The notes: a model not told the origin generated them from the letters alone. A DNA stretch of 16,104 nt from CAWBOV01 sp963790525 (GCA_963790525.1 CAWBOV010000001.1:1-16104), one strand, 5' to 3'; shown: positions 8,663 to 15,658, counted from the first letter of the stretch. Translations and numbers: made by a program.

Positions 8663-8825
8663 GCCCTTCCCAACATCGGCGACGTCGGTGCTCTTCCACA
8701 TGACGGGTGGCTCACAGTGGCCGCGACAGCCACGAGTCGCGGCAGGGGCGTCAACGGATAGGCTCGGGAGGAGATGACTGTCGCCAAGAAGCGAGCGGCC
8801 CACCCCTCGGCGACAGGAGAGTCAC

Positions 8826-9326
8826 GTGTCCACTGATGCGATCGTGCTGCTCAAAGCAGAGCACAAGGAGATCAAGAGCCTGTTCCGGCAGTTCGAACGT
8901 GCCGGCGAGAACGCGACGGTGAAGAAGGGTCAGCTGGTCAGCAAGATGATCGAGCTGCTCACCGTCCACACCTACCTCGAGAACGAGCTGATCTACCCGG
9001 AGGTGCGGCGGTTGCTGCCCGACCTGGAGGACGACGTGCTCGAGTCCTACGAGGAACACCACGTCGCGGACATCCTGTGCATGGAGCTGTTCGCCCTGAA
9101 GCCCGGCGCGGAGCGTTTCGACGCCAAGACCACGGTCCTCATCGAGAACGTGACCCACCACATCGAGGAGGAAGAGGAGGACTGGTTCCCGAAGGTGCGC
9201 GAGGGGCTCGGCCGCAAGCAGCTCTCGGACCTGGGCGCCCGCATGCTCGAGATGAAGAAGACCGCGCCGCGGAGCCCGGCGCAGCCCAGTGCCCTGAAGA
9301 AGACCATCGACGCTGTGATCAAGTGA
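8826..9326 (+). CDS. Hemerythrin HHE-domain protein
   Basis: 166 residues, mostly a four-helix bundle predicted to bind a di-iron centre and so sense or bind O2, NO or iron. Candidate metal ligands sit in the usual places: His13 (AEHKEIK), His48 and Glu52 (VHTYLENELIYPEV), His78/79 (EEHHV) and His111/112 with Glu114-118 (THHIEEEEEDWFPKV). A Lys/Pro-rich tail (about 144-166) follows the domain. The GTG start at 8826 is supported by AGGAGA at 8815-8820, five bases upstream. The stop overlaps the GTG of a small acidic reading frame (GTGA). Cytoplasmic; its physiological role in this family is often stress related, but the sequence does not say which. Confidence 0.95.
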   Translation: MSTDAIVLLKAEHKEIKSLFRQFERAGENATVKKGQLVSKMIELLTVHTYLENELIYPEVRRLLPDLEDDVLESYEEHHVADILCMELFALKPGAERFDAKTTVLIENVTHHIEEEEEDWFPKVREGLGRKQLSDLGARMLEMKKTAPRSPAQPSALKKTIDAVIK

Positions 9327-9478
9327 GCGCCGGACGGCACCGCGCCGAGCCCGACCAGGACGACACCGCCGGCAGCGCCGACAGCGCCGACACCGCCGGT
9401 GCCGACCCGACCGAGACCGATCACCCCGTCGGCGAGGAGCAGGCGGCGGAGAACGCCGAGAACGAACCGGCGGGCTGA
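9323..9478 (+). CDS. Small acidic, probably disordered protein coupled to hemerythrin gene
   Basis: A 51-residue frame starting at GTG 9323, which overlaps the hemerythrin stop as GTGA, the typical arrangement for coupled translation. Codon third positions are almost all G or C, as in real genes here. The product (MSAGRHRAEPDQDD, then AGSADSADTAGAD, ending NEPAG) has 14 Asp/Glu against two Arg and no Lys, no hydrophobic core and a small Ser-Ala-Asp repeat, so it is probably disordered. I do not recognise a family. No separate ribosome site is needed if translation is coupled. Biased codon use can also arise by chance in GC-rich DNA, so existence is moderately supported. Confidence 0.5.
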   Translation: MSAGRHRAEPDQDDTAGSADSADTAGADPTETDHPVGEEQAAENAENEPAG

Positions 9479-9547
9479 CCTGCGCGGCATCGGTGCCCGC
9501 TCGCCCCGCTCGTTGCGGCGATCTGGCCCGCAGGCTTGACTCGCGGT

Positions 9548-10088
9548 ATGGCAGCCGGTCAGTCCGCCGGGACGGGCACCGATCCGTTCGCGCCGAGGTT
9601 CGTCGTGCAGCGGCATCGCGCCAGCCGCCTGCACTACGACCTGCGGCTGGAGCTCGGACGGCGTGCTCGTGAGCTGGGCGGTGCCCAAGGGCCCGACCCT
9701 GGATCCGAAGGTGCGCCGGGCGGCGTTCCGCGTCGAGGACCACGCGCTGGACCACATCGACTTCGAGGGCGTGATCCAGGCCGGCGGCTACGGCGGGGGT
9801 GATGTGATCGTGTGGGACACCGGCACCTGGCGACCGCACGGCACCGCCGATCCCGCGGCGGCTCTGGCCGCCGGAGAGTTGCACCTGGACCTGTCCGGCC
9901 AGAAGCTGCGCGGCCGGTTCGTGATGCTGCGGACCAGGACGGACTCCTCCGGCAAGCAGGAGTGGCTCCTGATCCACAAGCGCGACGCCTGGTCCGTCGA
10001 CGGATGGGATCCCGAGGATCACCCGGCTTCTGTCCTGTCCGGGCGCACCAACGACGAGGTCAGGGCCGATCAGGATCGGCGGCCGTGA
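9548..10088 (+). pseudogene. Stand-alone LigD-type 3'-phosphoesterase domain protein (one frameshift)
   Basis: Matches the phosphoesterase module of bacterial ligase D, which trims 3' ends (3'-phosphate or 3'-ribonucleotide) in non-homologous end joining. After MAAGQSAGTGTDPFAPRFVV comes QRHRASRLHYDLRLEL, with the His23, His29 and Asp31 pattern (H-x5-H-x-D) of the metal site. Then come VSWAVPKGP, VEDHALDHIDFEGVI with the further metal His, GDVIVWDTGTW, WLLIHKRD and SVLSGRTNDEV. The frame changes near 9655-9660. GAGCTCGGACGGC would read correctly as GAGCTCGACGGC, so one extra G is present. Corrected length is 179 residues, one domain without polymerase or ligase parts. The start could also be TTG 9536. 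Its 3' end overlaps the next gene by 29 bases. Confidence 0.86.
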
Positions 10089-10659
10089 TGGCGTGGGCCT
10101 CCCGCAGCGCGTAGTAGACGATGACCAGCCCGGCGAGCGGATCGGCCCACCACCAGTCGAGCGTGGCGTTCAGGACGAGGCCGAGCAGGACCGTCGCCGC
10201 CAGCACGCCGTCGATGACGGTGACGCGGCTCTCGGCGATCAGGACCTGGTTGCCGAGGCGGCGGCCCGTCGCGCTCTTGCCCGCGGCGAGGGCGAGCATG
10301 GCGAGCGCGGTGGCGGCGGTCCAGGCGATGCCGAGTGGGCTGTGGTGGGAGTGGTAGCCGGCCAGGAACACGACGGCGGTCTGGACCGCGAGGTACGCGG
10401 CGAGAGCGAGGAACGCCGCGCGGATGCGCCGCAGTGCGCGCCGCTGCCTCGCCGCGCCGGTACCGGACAGCTCCCAGAGGACGACGGTGCTGGCGCCGAT
10501 CTCGATGAGCGAGTCCAGACCGAACCCGGCGAGTGCCGGTGAGTGCGCACCGATCGCGGCAACCGCGAGGACGACGATGCCGACGACGTTCCAGCCCAGC
10601 GTCGCCACCTCGAGCTGCCGTCCCCGGCGTACGAGAACGGCGGTGCGCTGCGCGGTCAT
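10060..10659 (-). CDS. Cation diffusion facilitator-like membrane transporter, short form
   Basis: 199 residues with about six membrane helices and essentially no cytoplasmic C-terminal domain. The helix-2 motif GFGLDSLIEIGAS (Asp49, Glu53) corresponds to the D-S-x-x-D metal site of CDF proteins such as FieF, and a second acidic pair lies in AESRVTVIDG (Glu143, Asp150). WWADPLAGLVIVYYALREA is the usual last helix. HSHH at 103-106 may be an additional metal-binding loop. CDF proteins export divalent metal by proton exchange, but substrate is unclear because the ligands differ from the classical sites. I prefer ATG 10659; GTG 10671 in the same frame adds four residues. The gene converges on and overlaps the phosphoesterase gene by 29 bases. 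Confidence 0.85.
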   Translation of the reverse strand: MTAQRTAVLVRRGRQLEVATLGWNVVGIVVLAVAAIGAHSPALAGFGLDSLIEIGASTVVLWELSGTGAARQRRALRRIRAAFLALAAYLAVQTAVVFLAGYHSHHSPLGIAWTAATALAMLALAAGKSATGRRLGNQVLIAESRVTVIDGVLAATVLLGLVLNATLDWWWADPLAGLVIVYYALREAHAITAADPDRP

Positions 10660-10713
10660 CGGCGGGCCCACGGCAACGACTATGGCAGGTCGCCGATCAC
10701 GCGGGACCGCGCG

Positions 10714-11292
10714 TCACGGGGATCCCCAGAAGTCGTAGCGCACGACGGCGCGCCGCAGCGAGGGTGCATGGACGACCCGGTAGCCGGCGGCGAGGAAGGC
10801 GCTCAGCGCTCCGACGTGCATCTCGCCCCAGGTGACCTCCTTGCCAGGGGCGGGCTTCATCGGATAGGCCTCGATGGCCCGCGCGCCGCGGTCGCGGGCG
10901 ACGTCGACGGTGCCACCGGTGAGGGCCCGACTCACGCCCTGGTGACGGAATCCGGCCCGGACCACGAAGCAGGTCACCGCCCAGATGCTCGCGTCGTTCC
11001 TGTCCTCGTGGCGGCCCTTCCACGTCGTCTGCCGCAGGTAGGCGTAGTCGCTGCGTGGTGCGAGCGCGCACCAGCCCACCGGTTCGGCGTCGAGGTGGGC
11101 GATCACGCCGTACCCCTCGATCACCTGGTCGCGCAGCATCTCGCGGCGCCACTGGACGTTGTCGGAGTGCTGCTCGTACCAGTTCAGGCGGTAGCCCTGG
11201 CATTGGCAGCGCGCGGCCTGCCCCCTGGTCCCGAAGATCGTCTGGACGTCGTCGAAGTACGCCGCGCTGACCGGCTGGACGGTGATCGCCAT
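10714..11292 (-). CDS. GNAT family N-acetyltransferase
   Basis: 192 residues. The acetyl-CoA-binding region is visible as FVVRAGFRHQGVSRALTGG (about 109-127), with the R/Q-x-x-G-x-G/S/A loop in its RHQGVS form, and the C-terminal part AFLAAGYRVVH is the usual last helix and strand. The N-terminal segment AARCQCQGYRLN with two close cysteines is seen in a subgroup of actinobacterial GNATs. The acceptor molecule cannot be predicted. ATG 11292 is the first start giving family similarity and lies four bases after the stop of the HAAS-domain gene, so the two are probably cotranscribed and translationally coupled. Cytoplasmic. Confidence 0.88.
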   Translation of the reverse strand: MAITVQPVSAAYFDDVQTIFGTRGQAARCQCQGYRLNWYEQHSDNVQWRREMLRDQVIEGYGVIAHLDAEPVGWCALAPRSDYAYLRQTTWKGRHEDRNDASIWAVTCFVVRAGFRHQGVSRALTGGTVDVARDRGARAIEAYPMKPAPGKEVTWGEMHVGALSAFLAAGYRVVHAPSLRRAVVRYDFWGSP

Positions 11293-11296
11293 GACG

Positions 11297-12109
11297 TCAG
11301 AATTGCAGATCGGCCACCCGTCGGCCCGGCGACGAGCCGGGGGATCGGCGTGCCGCTCGCAGGAACGCGTAGCCGTACACGCAGGCCAGCGGCAGGGCGA
11401 TGACGGCACCGGACAGCCACTGGCCGGCGCCGTGGCTGTCGGACGTGCGGATCGCATCCACGCCGAGTGCGAGCAGGCCGAGCCCGGCCAGCGCGAACGC
11501 GAGCGCGCCGGTGAACGACGCCAGGATCGCTTGGCCCGTGACGAGCGGCGGGCGGTGCCGGCTGAGCAGGACGACTGCCAGGAGCAGGGCAACTCCGAGG
11601 ATGCCCACGGCATAGCGGGCGAGGAGATCGTCGGACTGGGACTCGGCCAGATAGGCCGCGGTACAGCTCCCCGCAGCCGGATGCAAGGCCAGCCAGTGCC
11701 GGCAGTCGGCCGCCGGATAGATCGTGCCCGGAGGTCCGGCGAACATGAAGGTCCGGCCCCCGACAGCGGTCATCACCCGGGCCGCCAGGCCGCTGGCGCC
11801 GATCGCGATGCACCCGACAGCGACCAGTGGCAGGAACTGGCCGCCCAGGCGGAGCACGACCGCGCGCAGAGGGAGCGGCGGCGTGGCCGCGTTCCACGCA
11901 CGGGCGACGTCGGATGCTCGGCCGAACCGGGCGACGGCGGCGCGGGCGGCGGCCTCGGGCGGGATGCCGCGCGCCACGTCCTCCGCGATCGCGTCGTGCA
12001 GGTGCCCCTCGGTCTCGGCGAGCATGCGGCGGATCTCGCGGGGTGTGCCCCGCAGCGCCGGGAGCAGGTCGTCGAGGTAGTCCTCGACGGCGTCGTCCTC
12101 GGCGTTCAC
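11297..12109 (-). CDS. HAAS-domain membrane protein (PadR partner)
   Basis: 270 residues. Residues 5-72 (EDYLDDLLPALRG, ETEGHLHDAIAED, AVARFGRASDVA) form the alpha-helical HAAS/permease-prefix-like domain that accompanies PadR regulators. Four membrane helices follow near 85-112, 165-183, 191-220 and 231-251. The loop between helices 1 and 2 (about 113-164) should face outside and has two cysteines, Cys136 and Cys149, that could form a disulfide. GTG 12109 is the start: it overlaps the PadR stop as GTGA, and the open frame further upstream is the PadR gene's shadow. In this family the membrane protein is thought to work with its PadR partner in envelope signalling; the signal here is unknown. 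Confidence 0.8.
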   Translation of the reverse strand: MNAEDDAVEDYLDDLLPALRGTPREIRRMLAETEGHLHDAIAEDVARGIPPEAAARAAVARFGRASDVARAWNAATPPLPLRAVVLRLGGQFLPLVAVGCIAIGASGLAARVMTAVGGRTFMFAGPPGTIYPAADCRHWLALHPAAGSCTAAYLAESQSDDLLARYAVGILGVALLLAVVLLSRHRPPLVTGQAILASFTGALAFALAGLGLLALGVDAIRTSDSHGAGQWLSGAVIALPLACVYGYAFLRAARRSPGSSPGRRVADLQF

Positions 12110-12429
12110 CCGGTCACCCCCAGGACGCCCCCGACGCCGCGCGCGAACCGGGTCCACTCGACCCGCTGTGTCTGCAGCGCGGCGTGGCCCGGACGCGTGA
12201 GGCGGTAGACGCGCCGCCGTCGGGGCCCGGAGGTGTCCCAGTCGCTGACGAGCAGGCCCTGACCCTCCAGGCGATGGAGAGCCGGGTACACCGTGCCCTC
12301 GGGGAGATCGAAGGTGCCGTCGCTGCGGTCGCGCAGTGCGCAGACGATCTGGTAGCCGTGCGCGGGGGCGTCGTCGAGGATCTGCAGCAGCAGCAGATCG
12401 AGATGGCCCTTGAGGTGCTCGTTCTTCAT
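12106..12429 (-). CDS. PadR family transcriptional regulator
   Basis: 107 residues, a winged-helix DNA-binding protein of the short PadR (PadR-s2) type. LDLLLLQILDDAPAHGYQIV is the first helix-turn-helix part and LPEGTVYPALHRLEGQGLL the recognition helix; RRRRVYRLTRPGHAAL is the wing and the start of the C-terminal helix used for dimerisation. The start at ATG 12429 (MKNEHLKGHLD) is the standard PadR N-terminus. The gene heads a minus-strand operon with the HAAS membrane protein (GTGA overlap) and the GNAT. A palindrome one base upstream of the ATG suggests it represses its own operon. It is divergent from the SDR gene, 99 bases away. Confidence 0.95.
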   Translation of the reverse strand: MKNEHLKGHLDLLLLQILDDAPAHGYQIVCALRDRSDGTFDLPEGTVYPALHRLEGQGLLVSDWDTSGPRRRRVYRLTRPGHAALQTQRVEWTRFARGVGGVLGVTG

Positions 12430-12430
12430 G

Positions 12431-12445
12431 CCTAGCAATGCTAGG
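12431..12445. promoter_or_regulatory. Perfect palindrome, candidate PadR operator
   Basis: CCTAGCA-A-TGCTAGG is two exact 7-base arms around one base, located one base upstream of the PadR start codon. PadR proteins bind short inverted repeats as dimers and commonly regulate themselves, and this is the only strong palindrome I see in the PadR/SDR divergent region. It covers the predicted -10 box, so binding would block RNA polymerase. The same site could also influence the SDR gene, whose start is 84 bases away. Confidence 0.6.
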
Positions 12446-12467
12446 TGTAGTACCGGTGGGTGTCCAA
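12438..12467 (-). promoter_or_regulatory. Candidate promoter of the PadR operon (leaderless)
   Basis: Read on the minus strand, TTGGAC (12467-12462) is followed after 18 bases by TAGCAT (12443-12438), close to the sigma-A pattern with an acceptable spacer. The start codon begins eight bases after the -10 box, so transcription would start at or next to the A of the ATG. That agrees with the lack of a clear Shine-Dalgarno sequence and suggests a leaderless message, common in actinobacteria. Confidence 0.42.
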
Positions 12468-12528
12468 TGTTTCTCGTTGCCTTCGATGCCAGCCTGAGCC
12501 GGCCCTGACATGACAGGAGAGGATGTCG

Positions 12529-13308
12529 ATGAACACAGCGACCTTCGACTTCACCGACGCGGTCGTCCTCGTCACCGGCGGCGGTTCGGGCATCGGCAGG
12601 GCCATCGCCCACGCCTTCCTCGACGCCGGCGCGAGCGTGATCATCACCGGGCGGCGGCTCGAGCGGCTCGAACAGGCGCTGGAGGGCTTCCCGGCAGACC
12701 GATGTGCGGCGGTCGCAGCGGACGTGTCGCGCAGTGCCGACGTGCGCTCACTGGTGGACCAGGTGATCGACCGGTTCGGGCGGCTGGACGTCGTCGTCAG
12801 CAACGCCGCCGGGTACGAGCGGGGGCCGATCACGGACCTGGCCGACGAGGACTGGGCGGCACTGCGGGCCACCAACGTGGACGGCTTCTTCCATCTGGCG
12901 AAGGCCACCCTGCCCCTGCTGGCCGAGACGGCAGGGAGTCTCGTCGCGGTGTCGTCGGTGTCGGGTGACCGAGGCGACTGGGGGCAGTCGGCCTACAACG
13001 CCACGAAGGCCGCGATCACGAACTTCGTGCGCTCGCTCGCCCTGGACTGGGGCGAGCGCGGCGTGCGGCTCAATGCCGTGGCGCCCTCCTTCACGATCAC
13101 CGAACTCACCGAGGCCATGGCGCACGACGACGAGGTGCTGGCGCCCTTCGTCAACCGGATCGCCCTGGGCCGGCCAGCCGTGCCCGCCGACATCGCGCCC
13201 GCGGTGCTGTTCCTGGCCAGTACCGGCGCCCGGTACATCACCGGCGCGGTGCTCGCCGTCGACGGTGGTACCGGCGCCTCGACGGGGCAGCCGCACATCC
13301 CGGAGTGA
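12529..13308 (+). CDS. SDR family NAD(P)-dependent oxidoreductase
   Basis: Classical short-chain dehydrogenase/reductase of about 259 residues. In numbering from ATG 12523, the cofactor motif TGGGSGIG is at 18-25, NAAG at 94-97, Asn118, Ser145, Tyr158 and Lys162 complete the catalytic tetrad (YNATK), and the end VDGGTGASTG is typical. Arg44 and Arg45 after the second strand (TGRR) favour NADPH over NADH. Substrate is unknown. Two in-frame ATGs exist: from 12523 the AGGAGAGG (12515-12522) would be too close, whereas 12529 gives a normal spacing, so I prefer 12529. It is divergent from PadR, which makes it a possible PadR target, and convergent with the next gene, 16 bases apart. Confidence 0.95.
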   Translation: MNTATFDFTDAVVLVTGGGSGIGRAIAHAFLDAGASVIITGRRLERLEQALEGFPADRCAAVAADVSRSADVRSLVDQVIDRFGRLDVVVSNAAGYERGPITDLADEDWAALRATNVDGFFHLAKATLPLLAETAGSLVAVSSVSGDRGDWGQSAYNATKAAITNFVRSLALDWGERGVRLNAVAPSFTITELTEAMAHDDEVLAPFVNRIALGRPAVPADIAPAVLFLASTGARYITGAVLAVDGGTGASTGQPHIPE

Positions 13309-13324
13309 CGGGCGCAGGGTCCGG

Positions 13325-13630
13325 TCACTCCCCGCGCGTGTCAGGGGCGGTGAAGTGACCGTGCGGCAGGAAGTCGCCCTGCCTCAGGTGGCCCGCGATC
13401 TCGAACAGCGCGTACCCCTCACCCTCGGTCCACCCGGGTAGGACGTCGGGGGTGTGCATGCCGGCCAGGCGCGCGCGCCACCGGCTGATCGACATCGCGA
13501 TGGCGAGGTGGTTGCGGTAGAGGTCCCCGTACCGGGCGAGCAGCGCGTCGGTGTCCAGGTCGGGGCCACCCGGCAGGTGATCGCGATCGAAGTCGAGCAG
13601 CTCCGCGTCCGACAGCTGGGGTAGGTCCAC
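13325..13630 (-). CDS. Hypothetical protein, 101 residues
   Basis: I do not recognise a family. The GTG start at 13630 is preceded by GAGG with a normal spacer, and the gene begins eight bases after the stop of the YihY gene, so the two are probably one operon. The protein is soluble and mainly helical: LSDAELLDFDRDHL, LLARYGDLYRNHLAIAMSI, then SRWRARLAGM and a Gly/His-rich end (LRQGDFLPHGHF). Aromatic and charged residues are evenly spread and codon third positions are G/C rich, which supports a real gene. There is no signal peptide or membrane helix. Confidence 0.65.
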   Translation of the reverse strand: MDLPQLSDAELLDFDRDHLPGGPDLDTDALLARYGDLYRNHLAIAMSISRWRARLAGMHTPDVLPGWTEGEGYALFEIAGHLRQGDFLPHGHFTAPDTRGE

Positions 13631-13637
13631 GGTGGCC

Positions 13638-14619
13638 TCAGCGGTTGTCCAGCGCCGTCGCCTGCGCCCGCGCGTCGTCGCTGAGCTTGCGGTCGTCGCG
13701 CACTTCGGCGAACTGCGCGTCCGCGGGCAAGCCGGCCTCGACGGCTCGCGTGTGCTGCAGTTCCGCGTTGAACTCGGCACCCAACAGGACCGCGACGTTG
13801 GTGATCCAGAGCCAGACCAGGAACACGATGACGCCGGCCAGGGTCCCGTACGTCTTGTTGTACGAGCCGAAGTCGGCGACGTAGACCGCGAAGGCACCCG
13901 ACGCGATCAACCAGATGACCACGCCGAGGACGCCGCCCGGGCTCACCCACGCGAACCCGGGCTGCTTCACGTTCGGGCAGGCGTAGTAGAGGATCGCCAG
14001 CATCAGGCTGACGAGCAGGACGAGCACGGGCCACTTGGCGATGTCCCAGACGAGCACCGCGGTGTGGCCGAGACCGATGGCACTGCCGACCTTGTCTGCG
14101 ATCGGGCCGGTGAACACCACGATGACCGCGCTGAGCATGATGAGGACGACGAGCGCCACCGTCACCGCCAGGCGGATGGGGATCGTCTTCCACACCGGCC
14201 GCCCCTCACCCACGCCGTAGATCGCGTTGGACGCGCGCATGAACGCCGCGATGTAGCCCGACGCCGAGAAGAGGGCGAGGACGATCCCGATGATCGCCGC
14301 CGTACCCGCGGTACCGCGCCCCTGCACGTTCGCGATCATCTGCTTGAGCACCGTCTGCACGCCGCCGGGCGCGAGCTGCCCGACGTTGGCGACCAGCTTG
14401 TTCGTGGTCGAGTGGCCGAGCAGCCCGAGCGCGGCCACGAGCACCAGCACGCCCGGCGCCAGGGCCATCACTCCCCGGTAGGTGAGCACGGCGGCCCAGT
14501 CGGAGATGTTGTCGCGCTTGAACTGCGTGCCGATCCCGCGCAGGACCGCGAACCAGGAGGCCCGGTCGAGTTCGGTGGGATTGTCCGGGCCCGGTCACCG
14601 CCCGCTGGTGGTCACTCAT
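13638..14619 (-). pseudogene. YihY/virulence factor BrkB family membrane protein (one frameshift)
   Basis: Inner-membrane protein of the YihY/BrkB family (once mislabelled RNase BN) with about six helices; function is unknown, with transport or envelope roles suggested. The frame-corrected protein has 326 residues: MSDHQRAVTGP, then NPTELDRASWFAVLRGIG, TQFKRDNISDWAAVLTYRGV (the family's N-terminal block), FSASGYIAAFMRASNAIYGV, WVSPGGVLGVVIWL and YNKTYGTLAGVIVFLVWLWI. The frame changes near 14591: GGGCCCGGACAAT would be in frame as GGGCCCGACAAT, an extra G. Without the correction, the frame would have to start at GTG 14489 and lose the conserved N-terminus. The hydrophilic C-terminal tail after about residue 280 is charged. 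It is followed by the 101-residue gene. Confidence 0.9.
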
Positions 14620-14686
14620 GGGTCATCGCGTCCTTCTGTCAGGGGGAGACCGCGGCCTGGTCGGGGGAGTCCGCGGCCGACGTCGG

Positions 14687-15658
14687 TCACAGCTCGCGCA
14701 GGCGCGGCAGCACCTCGTCGGCGTAGAAGGCGAAGAAGCCCTCTGCCTCGGTGCCGGGGCGGAAGGCCCCGATCTGGCTGATGTGGATGTCGTCGAACCC
14801 CGCGCGGGCGAAGGGAGCGAACGCGTCGACGTGGGCCGAGACGTCGTCGCCGCAGGCCGTGGCGTCCGCGATCATCTGCTCGGTCACGAGCGTGCTCGCC
14901 TGCTCGAAGTGCGTCGGGCTGGGCAGGATCTGCGCGAGTTCCCCGGGCAGGCCCGAGTTGGGCCACACCGTGTGCGCGGTCGTGATGGCGGTCGCCTTGT
15001 CGCGGGACCAGCAGACCTTGTAGCCGGCCTGCATCGGCTTGCCCGCTCCGCCGTTGGCACGGAACGCGGCGATGGCGTCCTCGTCAGGGGTGGTGGTCAT
15101 GAAGCCGTCGCCGATCCGTCCGGCCAGCGCTGCCGAGGCGGTCCCGAAACCGGACACGTAGACCGACGGTGGCGCAACGGGCAACGTGTAGAGGCGTGCG
15201 TTCTCCACGTCGTAGTGGGCGCCGTGATGGTTGACGAACTCGCCGGTCCACAGCTCACGCATGACCGCGATCGACTCCTCCAGCATCTCCAGCCGCTGAC
15301 CCGCGTGCGGCCACCGCGCCCCGGTCACGTGCTCGTTGAGCGCCTCGCCACTGCCGACCCCGAGCGTGAACGTGCCCTTCGACATCGAGGCGGCCGTTGC
15401 CGCCGCCTGGGCGATGATCGCCGGATGCACCCGCACCGTCGGGCACGTCACCGCCGTGGCGACGGGTAGGGACACCGCCTGGGACAACGCGCCGAGGACC
15501 GACCAGACGAACGGTGACTGGCCCTGCTCGGAGTTCCACGGATGGAAGTGATCGGAGATCCAGAGGCAGTCGAAACCGGCCTGTTCGGCCATGACCGCTT
15601 GGGCGATGATCTGCTCGGCGTCGTACTCCTCGCAGGACAGGAAATAGCCGATGCGCAT
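14687..15658 (-). CDS. F420-dependent oxidoreductase, G6PDH (FGD) family LLM enzyme
   Basis: 323 residues with the FGD-like LLM fold. SDHFHPW (35-41) and GVGSGEALNEHV (100-111) are the active-site blocks of F420-dependent glucose-6-phosphate dehydrogenase; His37, Trp41 and Glu105 match the catalytic or F420-contacting His40, Trp44 and Glu109 of the M. tuberculosis enzyme. RLEMLEESIAVMRELWTG and PPSVYVSGFG follow in family order. It most likely uses cofactor F420 to oxidise a sugar phosphate or another alcohol; substrate specificity cannot be settled, since family members differ. Start ATG 15658 has GGAAGGA about nine bases upstream. The frame stays open much further upstream, but similarity begins at MRIGYFLS. 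It is divergent from the DUF6158-like gene. Confidence 0.93.
   Translation of the reverse strand: MRIGYFLSCEEYDAEQIIAQAVMAEQAGFDCLWISDHFHPWNSEQGQSPFVWSVLGALSQAVSLPVATAVTCPTVRVHPAIIAQAAATAASMSKGTFTLGVGSGEALNEHVTGARWPHAGQRLEMLEESIAVMRELWTGEFVNHHGAHYDVENARLYTLPVAPPSVYVSGFGTASAALAGRIGDGFMTTTPDEDAIAAFRANGGAGKPMQAGYKVCWSRDKATAITTAHTVWPNSGLPGELAQILPSPTHFEQASTLVTEQMIADATACGDDVSAHVDAFAPFARAGFDDIHISQIGAFRPGTEAEGFFAFYADEVLPRLREL

Noticed and set aside
8774..8836. Short upstream frame (20 residues) overlapping the hemerythrin start
   Set aside because: Its GGAGG lies only about two bases from the ATG and the peptide has no leader-like pattern; a leader role cannot be supported.
8751..10022. Open frame of 423 codons on the minus strand
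   Set aside because: It lies opposite the hemerythrin and phosphoesterase genes, is Arg/Gly-rich with low-complexity runs, and is a GC-driven shadow.
11282..12208. Open frame of 308 codons on the plus strand
   Set aside because: It is antisense to the HAAS membrane gene; the sense strand shows clear membrane helices and a family match.
13632..14726. Open frame of 364 codons on the plus strand
   Set aside because: It is antisense to the YihY gene and its product is Arg/Asp/His-rich without domain-like patterns.
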